Counted from the stretch's first letter, positions 1-8,906 are shown. The stretch: DNA of 37,457 nucleotides from Halochromatium salexigens (GCF_016653295.1 NZ_NHSF01000022.1:1-37457), one strand, 5' to 3'. Numbers and translations: made by a program. The notes: generated by a model from the sequence alone, not told the origin.

Positions 1-169
1 CGTCTAAAATAACGAATCTATTTAAAGCAACTGATCGTGTTGAGGGTGGACCCTTGCCAGTCACAATGGCGTACTGAGAGTATGACATTAAAGCCTGCCG
101 AATAGACTTTCACCGGGAATTGCTGCTCTAGTCTAGACTTCCAAGAGGGCAACCAGCCGGAGATAAGCG

Positions 170-1117
170 ATGGCACAGAACAAGATCCAGTTTCAGAAGG
201 GTTTGAGTTTACAGCAGTTTCTCTCGGACTACGGGACTGAGGAACAGTGCCAGCGGGTCCTTGAGGGCGCACGCTGGCCACAGGGGTTCGTCTGCCCGAG
301 CTGCGGCCATCAACACGAACCGGTGCGCTTGCGCACCCGAGCGCTCTTGCAGTGCCGCCACTGCCGTCATCAGACCTCGCTGACAGCCGGGACCATCTTT
401 GCTTCGACCAAGCTGGCGCTGAGCACCTGGTGGCTGGCGATGTTCCTGGTGACGCAACAAAAAAACGGCCTCTCAGCCCTGGAGCTCAAGCGCCATCTTG
501 GCGTCTCCTACCTCAGCGCCTGGCGTGTGAAGCATAAGTTGCTGCAGGTGATGAAAGAGCGCGACGAGCAGACTCCGCTCAGCGGCGTCATCGAAGTCGA
601 TGATGTGTACTGGGGCGGGGACGCTCACGCGAGCAAACCGGGCCGCGGCTCACCGACCAAGACCCCGTTCATCGCCGCGTTGTCCCGCAACGATGACGAT
701 CACCCGATCGGGCTGCGTCTCGGCAAGGTCAAAGGCTTTCGCAAGGCGGAGGCCGAGCGCTTCGCCAAGCGCCACTTCGATCCCGACGCCATTGTCGTCA
801 CCGACGGTCTCGCCTGCTTTCGTGGCATCGCGACCGCCGGTTTCGAGCATCAACCCGTGGTCACCGGTGGCGGCTACCGCCGCATGGCGATCCCCGAGTT
901 GCAGTGGCTCAACACTGTCATCGGCAACGTCAAAAACAGCCTGCACGGGGCTTACCATCAGGCCAGCGGCAAACATCTGCCGCGTTACCTCGGGGAGTTC
1001 TGCTATCGCTTTAACCGCCGCTTCGATCTCGCAGCAATGCTGCCGCGCCTGGGCTGGGCTGCGGCGCGCACGCCACCGATGCCGCATCGGCTCCTAGTAT
1101 TGGCTGAGCCTAGTTAA
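170..1117 (+). mobile_element. IS1595-family (ISXO2-like) transposase, apparently intact
   Basis: The 315-residue protein has an N-terminal zinc ribbon (CPSC at residues 42-45, CRHC at 62-65). A helix-turn-helix-like stretch (about 95-120) follows, then an ISXO2-like catalytic domain. Acidic residues are visible in VIEVDDVYWGG and VTDGLACF, and the third motif position lies in WLNTVIGNVKNSLHG. This order and length match IS1595-family transposases. No stop or frameshift is visible, so it may still be active. Clear terminal inverted repeats and a target duplication could not be resolved. Weak GGG-GGAC-like ends near 46 and 1147 are only candidates. The element appears to have cut into the HAD-phosphatase gene on its right. 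Confidence 0.88.
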
Positions 1118-1141
1118 TAATCAGGAGCGCTGATACTGTGT

Positions 1142-1694
1142 CCCCCAGGTGCGCGCCGCTATGCAGAGCGTGCGGGCATCATCCCAGTACCGTTCGAGGA
1201 GGCGCTCGAGGCCGAGTCGCTCATCATCGCCGATCAGCAGGATCTGCGCTGGCCCGAGCACATGGACCTGGCCGCGAGCCTCTTGCTGCGTCGGCTCGAT
1301 GCCGGCCTGCCGTTGCGGCTGTTGCTCTGCAATCCCGCCCGACTTGGTCTATCCGGTGGCGCCCGGGCGGATCGGCCTCACCGCCGGGGCCTTGGCGGCG
1401 ATGCTCGAGGCCATCATCCGCGAGCGGTGGCCCGATCAGGGCATCGGCTTCGTGCGCCTCGGCAAGCCCGCGCCGGCGCTGTTTAAGATCGCCCGTCGCC
1501 AGCTCGGTGTCACGCGGTTGGTGATGCTCGGCGATCAGCTCGCCACCGATATCGCTGGTGCGCGGGCAGCGGGCATCGATGCGGTTTTGGTCGGTACCGG
1601 GTTGACGCCTGCATCCGGCAGAGCGGGCACGGCCGTTCGTCCGACCTGGGTCCTGCCGTCGCTTGAGGTCGAGTACCGCCAAGCCGGGCATTGA
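1142..1694 (+). pseudogene. HAD-IIA-type hydrolase pseudogene, 5' truncated and frameshifted
   Basis: Two adjacent frames together encode the C-terminal two thirds of a NagD-like HAD phosphatase. The first part (1142 to about 1337) includes RYAERAGIIPVPFEEALE and LDAGLPLRLLLCNP. The second part (about 1338-1694) reads DLVYPVAPGRIGLTAGALAA, then LGKP and VMLGDQLATDIAGARAAGI, the motif III/IV region of the family. The switch coincides with a tandem CCCG at 1334-1341. Removing one copy restores N-P-D-L-V-Y-P in a single frame. The N-terminal nucleophile motif is absent and homology begins right at the end of the IS1595 element, so insertion of that element is the likely cause of the truncation. 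Confidence 0.75.
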
Positions 1695-2013
1695 TCATGC
1701 CGTAGGCCACCTGCTGCAACTGGACCAAAGGCAGTAGCTCTCGATTCAAGACAACCCATTTAGCTCACGCTTGATATCGATCAAAGAGTTGCACTGACCC
1801 ACTTGCTCGTCTGCCATTCATGAGACGGATCAAGGTTTGTAAGCCCTTGCTCGCACAGCATGGAGTCAGGACCGACCCGGACGACCTCTTCACGCTCAAT
1901 GAGGATGCCTCCCGGCACGGGCCTCGAACCGCCCGCCCACCCCATCACGAGAATATGTGAGGGGCGCGCTATCCAGCTGCTCATGACCGCCAGATAAGAT
2001 CGAGGAGTGCACC
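1695..2013. other. 319-bp intergenic region upstream of the octaheme cytochrome gene
   Basis: The region holds a perfect FNR/DNR-like palindrome at 1771-1784 (listed separately). It also holds a small hairpin near 1915-1935 (CGGGC and GCCCG arms) and a Shine-Dalgarno (GAGGAG) just before the octaheme start at 2014. A 46-codon open frame at 1820-1960 (MRRIKVCKPLLA...) lies between the palindrome and the cytochrome gene. It has no recognisable domain or strong ribosome binding site and is not called as a gene. Confidence 0.5.
1771..1784. promoter_or_regulatory. FNR/DNR-type operator (TTGATATCGATCAA)
   Basis: This is a perfect TTGAT-N4-ATCAA palindrome, the consensus recognised by FNR/DNR/HcpR-type Crp-family regulators. 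It is the strongest of five such sites in the window. It lies 230 bp before the octaheme cytochrome gene, so class II activation from here would give a leader of roughly 195 nt. Regulation by the Crp/Fnr protein encoded at 7288-8076 is inferred. Confidence 0.75.
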
Positions 2014-3525
2014 ATGTCGAGACTTCGCTCGGGCCCGCGCGCCGGCCTGTTCAGCCCGCTGTTAATCGCGATCGTCAGCCTCTTGGTCGCCGCCAACGCC
2101 CATGCCGTGCGTCCGGCCGGACAACCCGGCGTCGACTGGGGCGACCCTAAGGGGCAGGCCTGTGTCGACTGCCACATGGGTGAGAACCCGGGCCTGTATT
2201 GGGAATGGAACCACAGCCAACACGGTCAGAACGGCGTCACCTGCCTAGACTGCCATCAAGCGCAAGAAGGTGACATCGACGCCTGGAAGCACGAAGACAC
2301 CTATGTCTCGATCGTCGTCACCCCCAAGGACTGCTCCAAGTGTCATCAAAAGGAATTCGAGGAGATGGACGGCTCGCACCACGCCAAGGCCGGCCAGATC
2401 CTGGGCTCGCTCGACAACCTGCTCGGCGAGGTGGTCGGTGGTCCAGCTGCGGTGAATGCCGGTTGTAAGCAATGCCATGGCGGCGAGCTGGAGTTCATCA
2501 CCGACGGCCGCAGCAAGGACCTGGGTCGACCCAAGCCCGGCAGTTGGCCCAACACCGGCATCGGGCGCATCAACCCGGACGGCAGCCTCGGCGCCTGCAC
2601 CGCCTGCCATGGTCGTCATCGCTTCAGCAAGGCGCAGGCGCGCACGCCGGATACCTGCGGCAAGTGCCATGTTGGCCCCGATCATCCGCAGATCGAGGTC
2701 TACAACGAGTCCAAGCACGGCATCATCTACCGCGCCAAGGTCGACGAGATGAATCTCGAGTCGGATAAGTGGGTTGCCGGTATCGACTACAGCGCCGCCC
2801 CCACCTGCGCGACCTGCCACATGAGCGCCTCCCCGCATGAGGCCTCGACGCACAATGTCGGTGAGCGCATCTCCTGGACCCTGCGGCCACCGATCTCGAC
2901 CAAGATCAACCTGGTCAAGCTCGAGAATGGGCAAGAGTTCGACGTCCCCGAGGGCCAGCCGATCCCTGCCGTGGGCGACGAGGCCAAGGACTCGACCGTG
3001 GTCGAGGTGCTGACCTGGGAAGACCGTCGCGGCAAGATGGAGGATATCTGCTACGCCTGCCACGAGAAGAGCGTGATCGACGGCCACTACTCGCAGTTCG
3101 ACAACGTGGTGGATCTCTACAACGAGAAGTTTGCCAAGCCGATCGCGGCGACGATGGATGACCTCAAGGAGCAGGGCTACATCACCCCCGCGCCATTCGA
3201 TGAGAAGATCGAATGGACCTGGTGGGAGATCTGGCATCACGAGGGCCGTCGCGCCCGTCATGGCGCCTCGATGAGCGGCCCCGACTACACCTGGTGGCAC
3301 GGCATGTACGAAGTCGCCCAGCATGCCTACTTCAAGTGGATTCCGGAGCTCAAGGAGGTGGTGATCAAGAAGGACGGCAACGACGAGTACGCCGTCGCCT
3401 TGCTCGAGAAGCACTTCAAGCCGATCGACGGTCACGACTGGTACTTCAACGGCATGAGCAAGGATCAGATCGAGACCGTGCGCAAGGGCTTTGAGGCGCG
3501 TTATGGGGAAGGGGCGCTGAAGTAG
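2014..3525 (+). CDS. Octaheme c-type cytochrome, hydroxylamine oxidoreductase (HAO) family
   Basis: The 503-residue exported protein has a Sec signal peptide (hydrophobic core LLIAIVSLLVAANAHA, predicted cleavage after AHA near residue 31). It has exactly eight CxxCH heme motifs, with first cysteines at residues 50, 77, 107, 151, 195, 215, 265 and 346. The C-terminal segment WHHEGRRARHGASMSGPDY then WWHGMYEV is typical of the HAO family. Family members oxidise hydroxylamine or hydrazine, or work reductively on nitrite or hydroxylamine. Whether the tyrosine that cross-links the P460 heme is present needs an alignment, so the direction is open. The start is supported by GAGGAG seven bases upstream. 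A perfect FNR-type site lies upstream, and a TPR protein gene follows 123 bp downstream. Confidence 0.9.
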   Translation: MSRLRSGPRAGLFSPLLIAIVSLLVAANAHAVRPAGQPGVDWGDPKGQACVDCHMGENPGLYWEWNHSQHGQNGVTCLDCHQAQEGDIDAWKHEDTYVSIVVTPKDCSKCHQKEFEEMDGSHHAKAGQILGSLDNLLGEVVGGPAAVNAGCKQCHGGELEFITDGRSKDLGRPKPGSWPNTGIGRINPDGSLGACTACHGRHRFSKAQARTPDTCGKCHVGPDHPQIEVYNESKHGIIYRAKVDEMNLESDKWVAGIDYSAAPTCATCHMSASPHEASTHNVGERISWTLRPPISTKINLVKLENGQEFDVPEGQPIPAVGDEAKDSTVVEVLTWEDRRGKMEDICYACHEKSVIDGHYSQFDNVVDLYNEKFAKPIAATMDDLKEQGYITPAPFDEKIEWTWWEIWHHEGRRARHGASMSGPDYTWWHGMYEVAQHAYFKWIPELKEVVIKKDGNDEYAVALLEKHFKPIDGHDWYFNGMSKDQIETVRKGFEARYGEGALK

Positions 3526-3648
3526 CCAACCGCTGCTGGCCGAGACCGAGACGCTCCACTGCGTTTGACTGCTTGATCGCCGGGTCGGCGCAGTGGAGTG
3601 ACTCACCGTCCAAGATAGCCGCTCGAAAGACTGCCCTCAGGTAACGCC

Positions 3649-4212
3649 ATGCACAACGCACTGCGACTGATCACCACTGGTACCGTACTCACGCTGGCCA
3701 TCGCCTTGGCTACGGAACAAGGCCTCGCTGAATCGGCCCCAGCGAGCGCAGCAAGCTCAACCAGCCCAGTAAGCCCTGACGGCCCCGTCGCCAGTCCGGG
3801 CAGCTCTGCCAACCCTGCTAGCCCCACCAACCCAGCCGACAGCGTCGGCGCCCTGATCGAGCAGGCCGAAGCGCAACTCACGCGCGGCGAGACTCAGGCC
3901 GCCATCGCGACACTGGACGACGCGATCGCCGCCGACCCCTCATCCAGTCTCGCGCACACGCGCCTCGGCGGTGCTTATCTGCTCAGCCAGGAGTACAGCA
4001 GCGCCATCGACCAATTCCAGCAGGCCATCAGCAGCGACAGTCAGAACGCCGGCGCCTTCATCGGCCTCGGCGTTGCCTATCTGCACCTGAAACAGGCAGG
4101 CCCCGCCAAAGCCGCCCTGACCGAAGCCAAGCGGCTGAATCCGGCTAAGCGCACCGACATCGACGCCCTCCTCGCCCGCATCGAGCAGACCGCGTCGGCG
4201 CATCACCCCTGA
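3649..4212 (+). CDS. Periplasmic tetratricopeptide-repeat protein
   Basis: The 187-residue protein has an N-terminal signal-like segment (LITTGTVLTLAIALATEQGLA) and then a Ser/Pro/Ala-rich linker (about residues 30-65). Two to three TPR units follow: EQAEAQLTRGETQAAIATLD, AHTRLGGAYLLSQEYSSAI and AFIGLGVAYLHLKQAGPAK. TPR proteins are protein-protein interaction scaffolds. Its place 123 bp after the octaheme cytochrome on the same strand suggests a partner or assembly role for that cytochrome, which is inference. A short AGG lies before the ATG. The gene converges with the response regulator, with only 33 bp between them and no clear terminator. Confidence 0.8.
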   Translation: MHNALRLITTGTVLTLAIALATEQGLAESAPASAASSTSPVSPDGPVASPGSSANPASPTNPADSVGALIEQAEAQLTRGETQAAIATLDDAIAADPSSSLAHTRLGGAYLLSQEYSSAIDQFQQAISSDSQNAGAFIGLGVAYLHLKQAGPAKAALTEAKRLNPAKRTDIDALLARIEQTASAHHP

Positions 4213-4245
4213 GAACCCGTCCATCAACGTCTTCCCGATTCAGAC

Positions 4246-4959
4246 TCACACTGGCCGTTCACGCGCAGGTCTGACGCCATCACGCGCATTCAAACACCAG
4301 ACCGCAGCCTCGACGCGGCTGTGCAGGCCGAGCTTCTTCAGCAGATGCTTGACATGGACCTTCACGGTGCCGATCGCGAGGTCAAGCTCCCGGGCGATCA
4401 GCTTGTTGCTGAAGCCCTTTGCCAGCAGCTCCAGCACCTCGCGCTCGCGCTGTGTGAGACCGGCCTCATCAAGGCCCATCGGCCCGTGGTGGCTGCGTAG
4501 CGCGCGGGCGAGCAGATCGGTCAACTGCGGGCTGATCACCAGACGCCCGCGCATCGCCTCGCGCAATTGCTCGAGAATCTCCTCGGGCTCCATGTCTTTG
4601 AGCAGGTAGCCATCGGCTCCGGCTCGTAAGGCAGCAACCACATCGGTCTCGTTATCCGAGACAGTGAGCATCAGGACGCGGGCGTCCTGAGACGGGACCG
4701 GATCTGTCGCCGGCGCCGCGCGCAGCTGGCGCAAGGTTTCGATGCCATCCCAGCCCTTCATGTTCAGATCGAGCAGGATCAGATCCGGTTGCAAGTCGGC
4801 GGCGAGCCGAACCCCCTCCTGACCATCCGCGGCCTCCCCCACCAAACAGAGGCTCGGCTCCAGCGCGAGCAGATCGGCGACGCCTTTGCGAAAGAGCGGA
4901 TGATCGTCGATCAACAGGACGCGCGTGGGCTGCTGTTGCTCAGTGGCTATTGTCTTCAT
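4246..4959 (-). CDS. NarL/FixJ-family response regulator
   Basis: The 237-residue protein has an N-terminal receiver domain: acidic pair in VLLIDDH at D18-D19, phospho-acceptor D64 in LILLDLNMKG, and the YLLKD lysine. A C-terminal LuxR-type helix-turn-helix follows (LTQREREVLELLAKGFSNK, then IGTVKVHVKHLLKKLGL). The whole layout resembles NarL/NarP, with which the neighbouring NarX-like kinase agrees. It lies 67 bp downstream of the kinase on the same strand, so the two are probably co-transcribed, kinase first. In the NarX/NarL paradigm it would regulate genes in response to nitrate or nitrite. Its targets here are unknown. Confidence 0.88.
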   Translation of the reverse strand: MKTIATEQQQPTRVLLIDDHPLFRKGVADLLALEPSLCLVGEAADGQEGVRLAADLQPDLILLDLNMKGWDGIETLRQLRAAPATDPVPSQDARVLMLTVSDNETDVVAALRAGADGYLLKDMEPEEILEQLREAMRGRLVISPQLTDLLARALRSHHGPMGLDEAGLTQREREVLELLAKGFSNKLIARELDLAIGTVKVHVKHLLKKLGLHSRVEAAVWCLNARDGVRPARERPV

Positions 4960-5026
4960 GTTGATCGCTCTGCTGCCGGCGGCTTAGGCTGAGTGTCGGG
5001 AGAGGCCATGGCGGTGGGAGATGACC

Positions 5027-7039
5027 CTAGACCTGAGCACGTGAGCGGGAACGGAAGCACAACAATACGCACGACCCCTTCCCAGCCTCTGAATCGACGG
5101 TCAGCTCGCCACCCAAACTGCTCGCGCGCTCACGCATGATGCTCAGCCCATAGTGCCCGCGCCGGGGCTCGGTCGAGTTGATACCGCAGCCATCGTCGCG
5201 AACCTCGACCCGCACCGCCTGGAAGTCGGCATCCGCCTCCAGACGCACCTTCACAGTACGAGCCCGCGCATGGCGCGTCGCATTGGAGAGGGCCTCGCGC
5301 ACGATCTGGAGCACATGCACCTCCTCATTCGGTGACAGCAGGCTGGACGGCAGTTGATCATCGAGCACGATGACGAGATCACCCCGCAAACGGAACTCGT
5401 CGACGGTCTGCGCGAGTGCGGTCTCCAGCCCCTGGCCGTCGATCTTGAGCCGGAAGGTCGTCAGCAACTCACGCAGTTGCCGGTAGGCGCTGTTGATGCC
5501 TTCGCGCAATTCACCCAGGATGGCCTCTGGCGGCGGCTGCCCGTTCGCGGCTGGCGCCTTGATCGCGCCATCGAGCCGCATGGCCTGGATCTTGAGATAC
5601 GACAACGACTGCGCCAGCGAGTCGTGCAGCTCGCGCGCGAGGATGCTGCGCTCCTCGTGCAGCACCAGGCGGCGACTCTCGCGGATGCGGCCCTGCAGGT
5701 TCAAGGCTGTCGCCAGCTGCATGGCCAAGGCTTCGAGCAGCGGTTGCTGCCAGGGCTCGAGCGGCACCCCGTCGCGGCAAACCACCCGCAAGGTGCCATA
5801 GCGGCGGTCCTGATCGGCCACCGCGACCGCGATGATCGAGCCGTTCTGCGTTGTCGACGCCACGGCACAGAGGGCACAGGGGCTCCCAGGCGGGTCCGCG
5901 CTGATCGGCGAGCCTGCCGCATCCAAATGCTGGCTAGTTCCGATGCAGAGTCCCGAATCGCCAACCGAATCGCCTGAGGCATCACTGCCGGCATCACCCA
6001 TTGCATCGCGGATCAGGTTGCCGACCGTCTCGCCAACTGGGTCGCCAATGGCGTCGTCGGCAGCGTCGCCACTCGGCTGGCCGCCAAGTGCGTTGCCCGT
6101 CGGCGCTCCGGTCATGCTGCACCGATCCCGCAAGCAGAGCGTCACTGACGCGAGCTTCAACTCCCGTTCGAGGTCAAGCAACACCGCGCGCAGGGTCTGA
6201 TCCGAGATCATGGCGCCATCCAAGGCACGGCTGGTGCGGTAGAGCAGCTGCAGCGAATGGTTGCTGCGCGCCAGATCCCGGGTCTTCTCGGCGACCCGTT
6301 CTTCGAGCTCGTTGTAGATGTTCCAGAGGCCGCGCGTCATCAGGTTCATCGCCGCACCGAGTCGCCCAAGCTCATCCTCACCAACGAAACCGGTCCGCGC
6401 CGAGAAGTCGCCCTGCCGCACCCGCTCGGCGCACTGCAACAGGGCGTCGAGCGGTCGCACCAGGCGCCGCTGCACTAACAACAGGGTCACCAGTACCGCC
6501 AGCAGGGTCAGCCCCAGGGCGCCGGCCTGCATCCAAGCCAGCCCATCGATGCGCTGTTCGGCGCGGTCCTCAAGCCTGCGTACCAGGGTATGGATCTGCT
6601 CAACGAACGCATCGACCTGAGCGCGATAGCCCCGTTCGTCCCTCGCGATCGCCTCGGCGTTGAGCGCCGGGCGCATCCGCTGGCGCCAGCGCTCGGCAAC
6701 CTGTTCATAGGCGATGCGCAGCGGATCGGTCGCCGCGTTCGGGAGCGCTTTGGTCAGTCGTGGACTCGCCAAGCGCTGCTCCAGCTCATCGGCCAGCTGC
6801 CGCGCGCGCTCGGCTCGCGCGCGGGCCGGCAGCGTCGAGTCCGCGAGCACCGCCGCGATGCGGTAGGACTGCATGCGCAGCGTGCCGGATTGGTTCACCG
6901 CCGAGGCCATGCCCTGATTGACTTGTGCGACCAGCATGGCGCCGATCATCGCCGCCATACCAAGGACCAGGATCAAGCCCATCAGCAGGCCGATGGTCAG
7001 CAGGAGCGAGTGTCTTGGAGAGGCCGAGGTCGACAGCAT
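5027..7039 (-). CDS. NarX/NarQ-like sensor histidine kinase
   Basis: The 670-residue membrane kinase has TM1 at about 12-38 and then a periplasmic helical sensor with a P-box-like segment, AVNQSGTLRMQSYRIA, the nitrate/nitrite-binding signature of NarX/NarQ. TM2 (about 170-190), a HAMP domain and a GAF-like central module follow. The catalytic part is HisKA_3 type (H472 in ARELHDSLAQSL) with HATPase motifs (REALSNATRHA, DDGCGI, GHYGLSIMRERA). The central module has cysteines at 302, 307, 364, 387 and 390, reminiscent of the NarX cysteine cluster. They are separated by an unusual Gly/Asp-rich insertion (about 313-386). The response regulator gene follows 67 bp downstream. Confidence 0.88.
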   Translation of the reverse strand: MLSTSASPRHSLLLTIGLLMGLILVLGMAAMIGAMLVAQVNQGMASAVNQSGTLRMQSYRIAAVLADSTLPARARAERARQLADELEQRLASPRLTKALPNAATDPLRIAYEQVAERWRQRMRPALNAEAIARDERGYRAQVDAFVEQIHTLVRRLEDRAEQRIDGLAWMQAGALGLTLLAVLVTLLLVQRRLVRPLDALLQCAERVRQGDFSARTGFVGEDELGRLGAAMNLMTRGLWNIYNELEERVAEKTRDLARSNHSLQLLYRTSRALDGAMISDQTLRAVLLDLERELKLASVTLCLRDRCSMTGAPTGNALGGQPSGDAADDAIGDPVGETVGNLIRDAMGDAGSDASGDSVGDSGLCIGTSQHLDAAGSPISADPPGSPCALCAVASTTQNGSIIAVAVADQDRRYGTLRVVCRDGVPLEPWQQPLLEALAMQLATALNLQGRIRESRRLVLHEERSILARELHDSLAQSLSYLKIQAMRLDGAIKAPAANGQPPPEAILGELREGINSAYRQLRELLTTFRLKIDGQGLETALAQTVDEFRLRGDLVIVLDDQLPSSLLSPNEEVHVLQIVREALSNATRHARARTVKVRLEADADFQAVRVEVRDDGCGINSTEPRRGHYGLSIMRERASSLGGELTVDSEAGKGSCVLLCFRSRSRAQV

Positions 7040-7255
7040 GGATGGAGGTTCTACGCCAAGCCGACGGGGAGCGAAAGAGGACTACCTCCAAAAAGCGGGA
7101 GGTTCCTACTCGGCCCGGGCCGAGCCTTCAAGCGGTCAGGTCATCGCCAAGAAAAACAAGCGTCTAGACAAGACCCTCTCTACCCAAAAGGGGGTAACCC
7201 GCACATCTTTGGTCGGATGTTCACTGGCTTGCACCCTCGCCCCGACCGGTTAGGC

Positions 7256-7269
7256 TTGAGCTGAATCAA
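7256..7269. promoter_or_regulatory. FNR/DNR-type operator (TTGAGCTGAATCAA)
   Basis: A TTGAG-N4-ATCAA site ends only 18 bp before the crp/fnr start codon. An activator site would normally lie about 41 bp upstream of a transcription start, so this position suggests overlap with the promoter or start site and hence autorepression. It lies in the 248-bp gap between the divergent narX-like and crp/fnr genes and could also act on the kinase operon. Confidence 0.65.
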
Positions 7270-7287
7270 GCTTGACCGGCCATCGCC

Positions 7288-8076
7288 ATGAACCACGCCG
7301 ACCGCGAGAAGACCTGCCTGCCGCTGCTGGAGACCGCACCCGGCTTTGCCTCAGTGCCAGCCGATGGCTTGCGTTATCTCGCCGCAGGCTGCCATCAACG
7401 CACCGCGACCCGCGGACAGGTACTCTGTGAGCGCGGTCAAACACTGGACGGGTTTCATCTGCTGCTGCGTGGCCGGATCAAGCTCTCGCTGCTGTCTGCA
7501 GAGGGCGCCGAGCGGGTGCTCGACATCGTTCTCCCGGGGCGCACCTTTGGCGAGTCAGCCGCCTTCCTTGGACGGCCCTGTGCGCTGCACGCCGAGGCCT
7601 TGATGGATTCCCGGCTGATGGTTGTCGATCTGAAGCGCGTGCGCAGCGCCATCGAGCGCTGGCCCGAGGTCGCGCATCTGATGCTGGGCTTGGTCGCCGA
7701 ACGCTCGCAGCGGCTGATCGCGGATCTGGAGGCCTGCTGCCTGCATTCGGCCGCGCAACGGGTCGCGGCGATGCTGCTGCGCGATGCCCAGAGCGATGAG
7801 GATGCGCCGGATCGCGCGACCCTGGAGCTGCCGGCAGCCAAGACCGTGGTCGCCTCGAGCCTGAATCTTTCCGCTGAAACCTTCTCGCGCGAGCTGCATG
7901 GGCTGGCCCGGCGCGGGCTCGTCGAGGTCGAGCGCCGCCGGATTCGGATTCCCTCGCTCGAGCAATTGCGTCGGCTTGGGGGGCTGGATGGCGCCGAGAT
8001 GGACGCACAGAACGCCCTTGCTGTTGATGCGGACAGAATGCAGGCGCCGCGTTCATTCACGCCAGCCTACCCCTGA
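7288..8076 (+). CDS. Crp/Fnr-family transcriptional regulator (DNR/HcpR-like)
   Basis: The 262-residue protein has an N-terminal cyclic-nucleotide-binding-like beta barrel (about 20-120, including GQVLCERGQTLDGFHLLLRG and GRTFGESAAFLGRP). A dimerisation helix and a C-terminal winged helix-turn-helix follow. The recognition helix LNLSAETFSRELHGLARRGL carries E-x-x-S-R, the residues that in FNR contact the TTGA half-site. This matches the five TTGA-N6-TCAA boxes nearby, including one 18 bp before its own start. No N-terminal FNR-type cysteine cluster is seen: cysteines are at 10, 35 and 47 and are not in the FNR spacing. A DNR-like heme/NO sensor is therefore more plausible than an FeS oxygen sensor. 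That assignment is inference. Confidence 0.85.
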   Translation: MNHADREKTCLPLLETAPGFASVPADGLRYLAAGCHQRTATRGQVLCERGQTLDGFHLLLRGRIKLSLLSAEGAERVLDIVLPGRTFGESAAFLGRPCALHAEALMDSRLMVVDLKRVRSAIERWPEVAHLMLGLVAERSQRLIADLEACCLHSAAQRVAAMLLRDAQSDEDAPDRATLELPAAKTVVASSLNLSAETFSRELHGLARRGLVEVERRRIRIPSLEQLRRLGGLDGAEMDAQNALAVDADRMQAPRSFTPAYP

Positions 8077-8240
8077 TGATCGACAGCAAAATTAGGAACA
8101 GCCCAGCGGCTAGCGTTTGGGCCGCGGCTGCACGCCGGGAGCAGTGCGACGATGGCCTAGACTGCTTCGAGATCAGAGGTTCAGACCGGTCTACTCCACG
8201 AGGCTGCCCTTGGTGCCAAGGTGCCAATTTTACCGCGCGA

Positions 8241-8807
8241 TCATTGGCTCTGGTGGAGCTCGATCACCTGCACGCGATCCGCAGTTTGCTCGGATAGCTC
8301 AGCGCCGAGATGCAGATAGGCGCCTGGCTCCTGACTCGCACCGCGCATCAGGGTCAGAGGCTGCTCGGCGGCAACGGCACCGCTGCTGTCCCTGGCGATC
8401 ATGATGACCGGCACCTGCAGCCCCGGCTGGCGCGGCCAAGCGTCGGCATCCGCCAGCGGTGCCTTGATCTCCAGCAAGACCTCGACGCGTCCGCGGCGTT
8501 GATCAAAGGTCTGCGCAGCGACCCTAAGCGGTTCGCCTTGCAGCCCGGCGCCGAGGCGCCAATCAACCGGCGAGCCCATGCTCGTTGCTGTCGTTGCAGG
8601 CTTCGCGGCAGCGAGCTGATCTGTTGGAGGGACAGCCTGCGCCGCCTGTTCGACGCGCGCCAACCGTTTCGTCAATAGCTCGGTGCGTGCCTCAAGCTGA
8701 GCCAGACGTGCCGCCAAGACGGGGTCAAGCTCAGCGCTTGTGCGACTGAACGACTGGATCAGGATCACCGCTAGCAGCAGAGCGACGAACAGGATGGCAG
8801 GCTTCAT
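8241..8807 (-). CDS. Membrane-anchored hypothetical protein with coiled coil
   Basis: The 188-residue protein starts with one hydrophobic helix (about 3-19, KPAILFVALLLAVILIQSF). A coiled-coil stretch (about 25-60, repeated leucine/arginine heptads) and a globular C-terminal part without recognisable domain follow. The C-terminal portion (about 80-188) looks beta-rich. The ATG is preceded by GGAG. The gene is divergent from the diheme cytochrome gene, and two FNR-type boxes lie in the 204-bp gap. The nearer box (8893-8906) is well placed to drive this gene, so it probably belongs to the same regulon. No function is assigned. Confidence 0.7.
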   Translation of the reverse strand: MKPAILFVALLLAVILIQSFSRTSAELDPVLAARLAQLEARTELLTKRLARVEQAAQAVPPTDQLAAAKPATTATSMGSPVDWRLGAGLQGEPLRVAAQTFDQRRGRVEVLLEIKAPLADADAWPRQPGLQVPVIMIARDSSGAVAAEQPLTLMRGASQEPGAYLHLGAELSEQTADRVQVIELHQSQ

Positions 8808-8892
8808 GGTCAGCTCCGACGAAAGACTAAACAGGCAGGCTTGAGCGCACTGAGCAGGATGCGCTTAGAAGGCGACTAAGTTGCCACTGTGA

Positions 8893-8906
8893 TTGACATC
8901 TATCAA
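8893..8906. promoter_or_regulatory. FNR/DNR-type operator (TTGACATCTATCAA), left of a pair
   Basis: This TTGAC-N4-ATCAA site is centred about 92 bp before the start of the leftward hypothetical gene and 39 bp from the second box. The spacing suggests each box serves one direction of a divergent promoter, this one leftward. That is inferred from position only. Confidence 0.7.

Noticed and set aside
46-1147. Terminal inverted repeats and 8-bp target duplication of the IS1595 element
   Set aside because: Only weak similarity (GGG-GGAC) between the ends and no matching flanking 8-mers could be found by eye.
1910-1950. tRNA-like T-arm (GGTTCGAGGCCC on the minus strand)
   Set aside because: The rest of a cloverleaf cannot be built. 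It is only a short hairpin.
1820-1960. 46-codon frame between the FNR-type box and the octaheme gene
   Set aside because: No ribosome binding site, no domain and unusual composition. Could be tested by ribosome profiling, but not called.
2245-3606. 453-codon open frame on the minus strand opposite the octaheme cytochrome gene
   Set aside because: It is the antisense shadow of a high-GC gene. The plus-strand gene has eight CxxCH motifs and a signal peptide, and the shadow has no domain.
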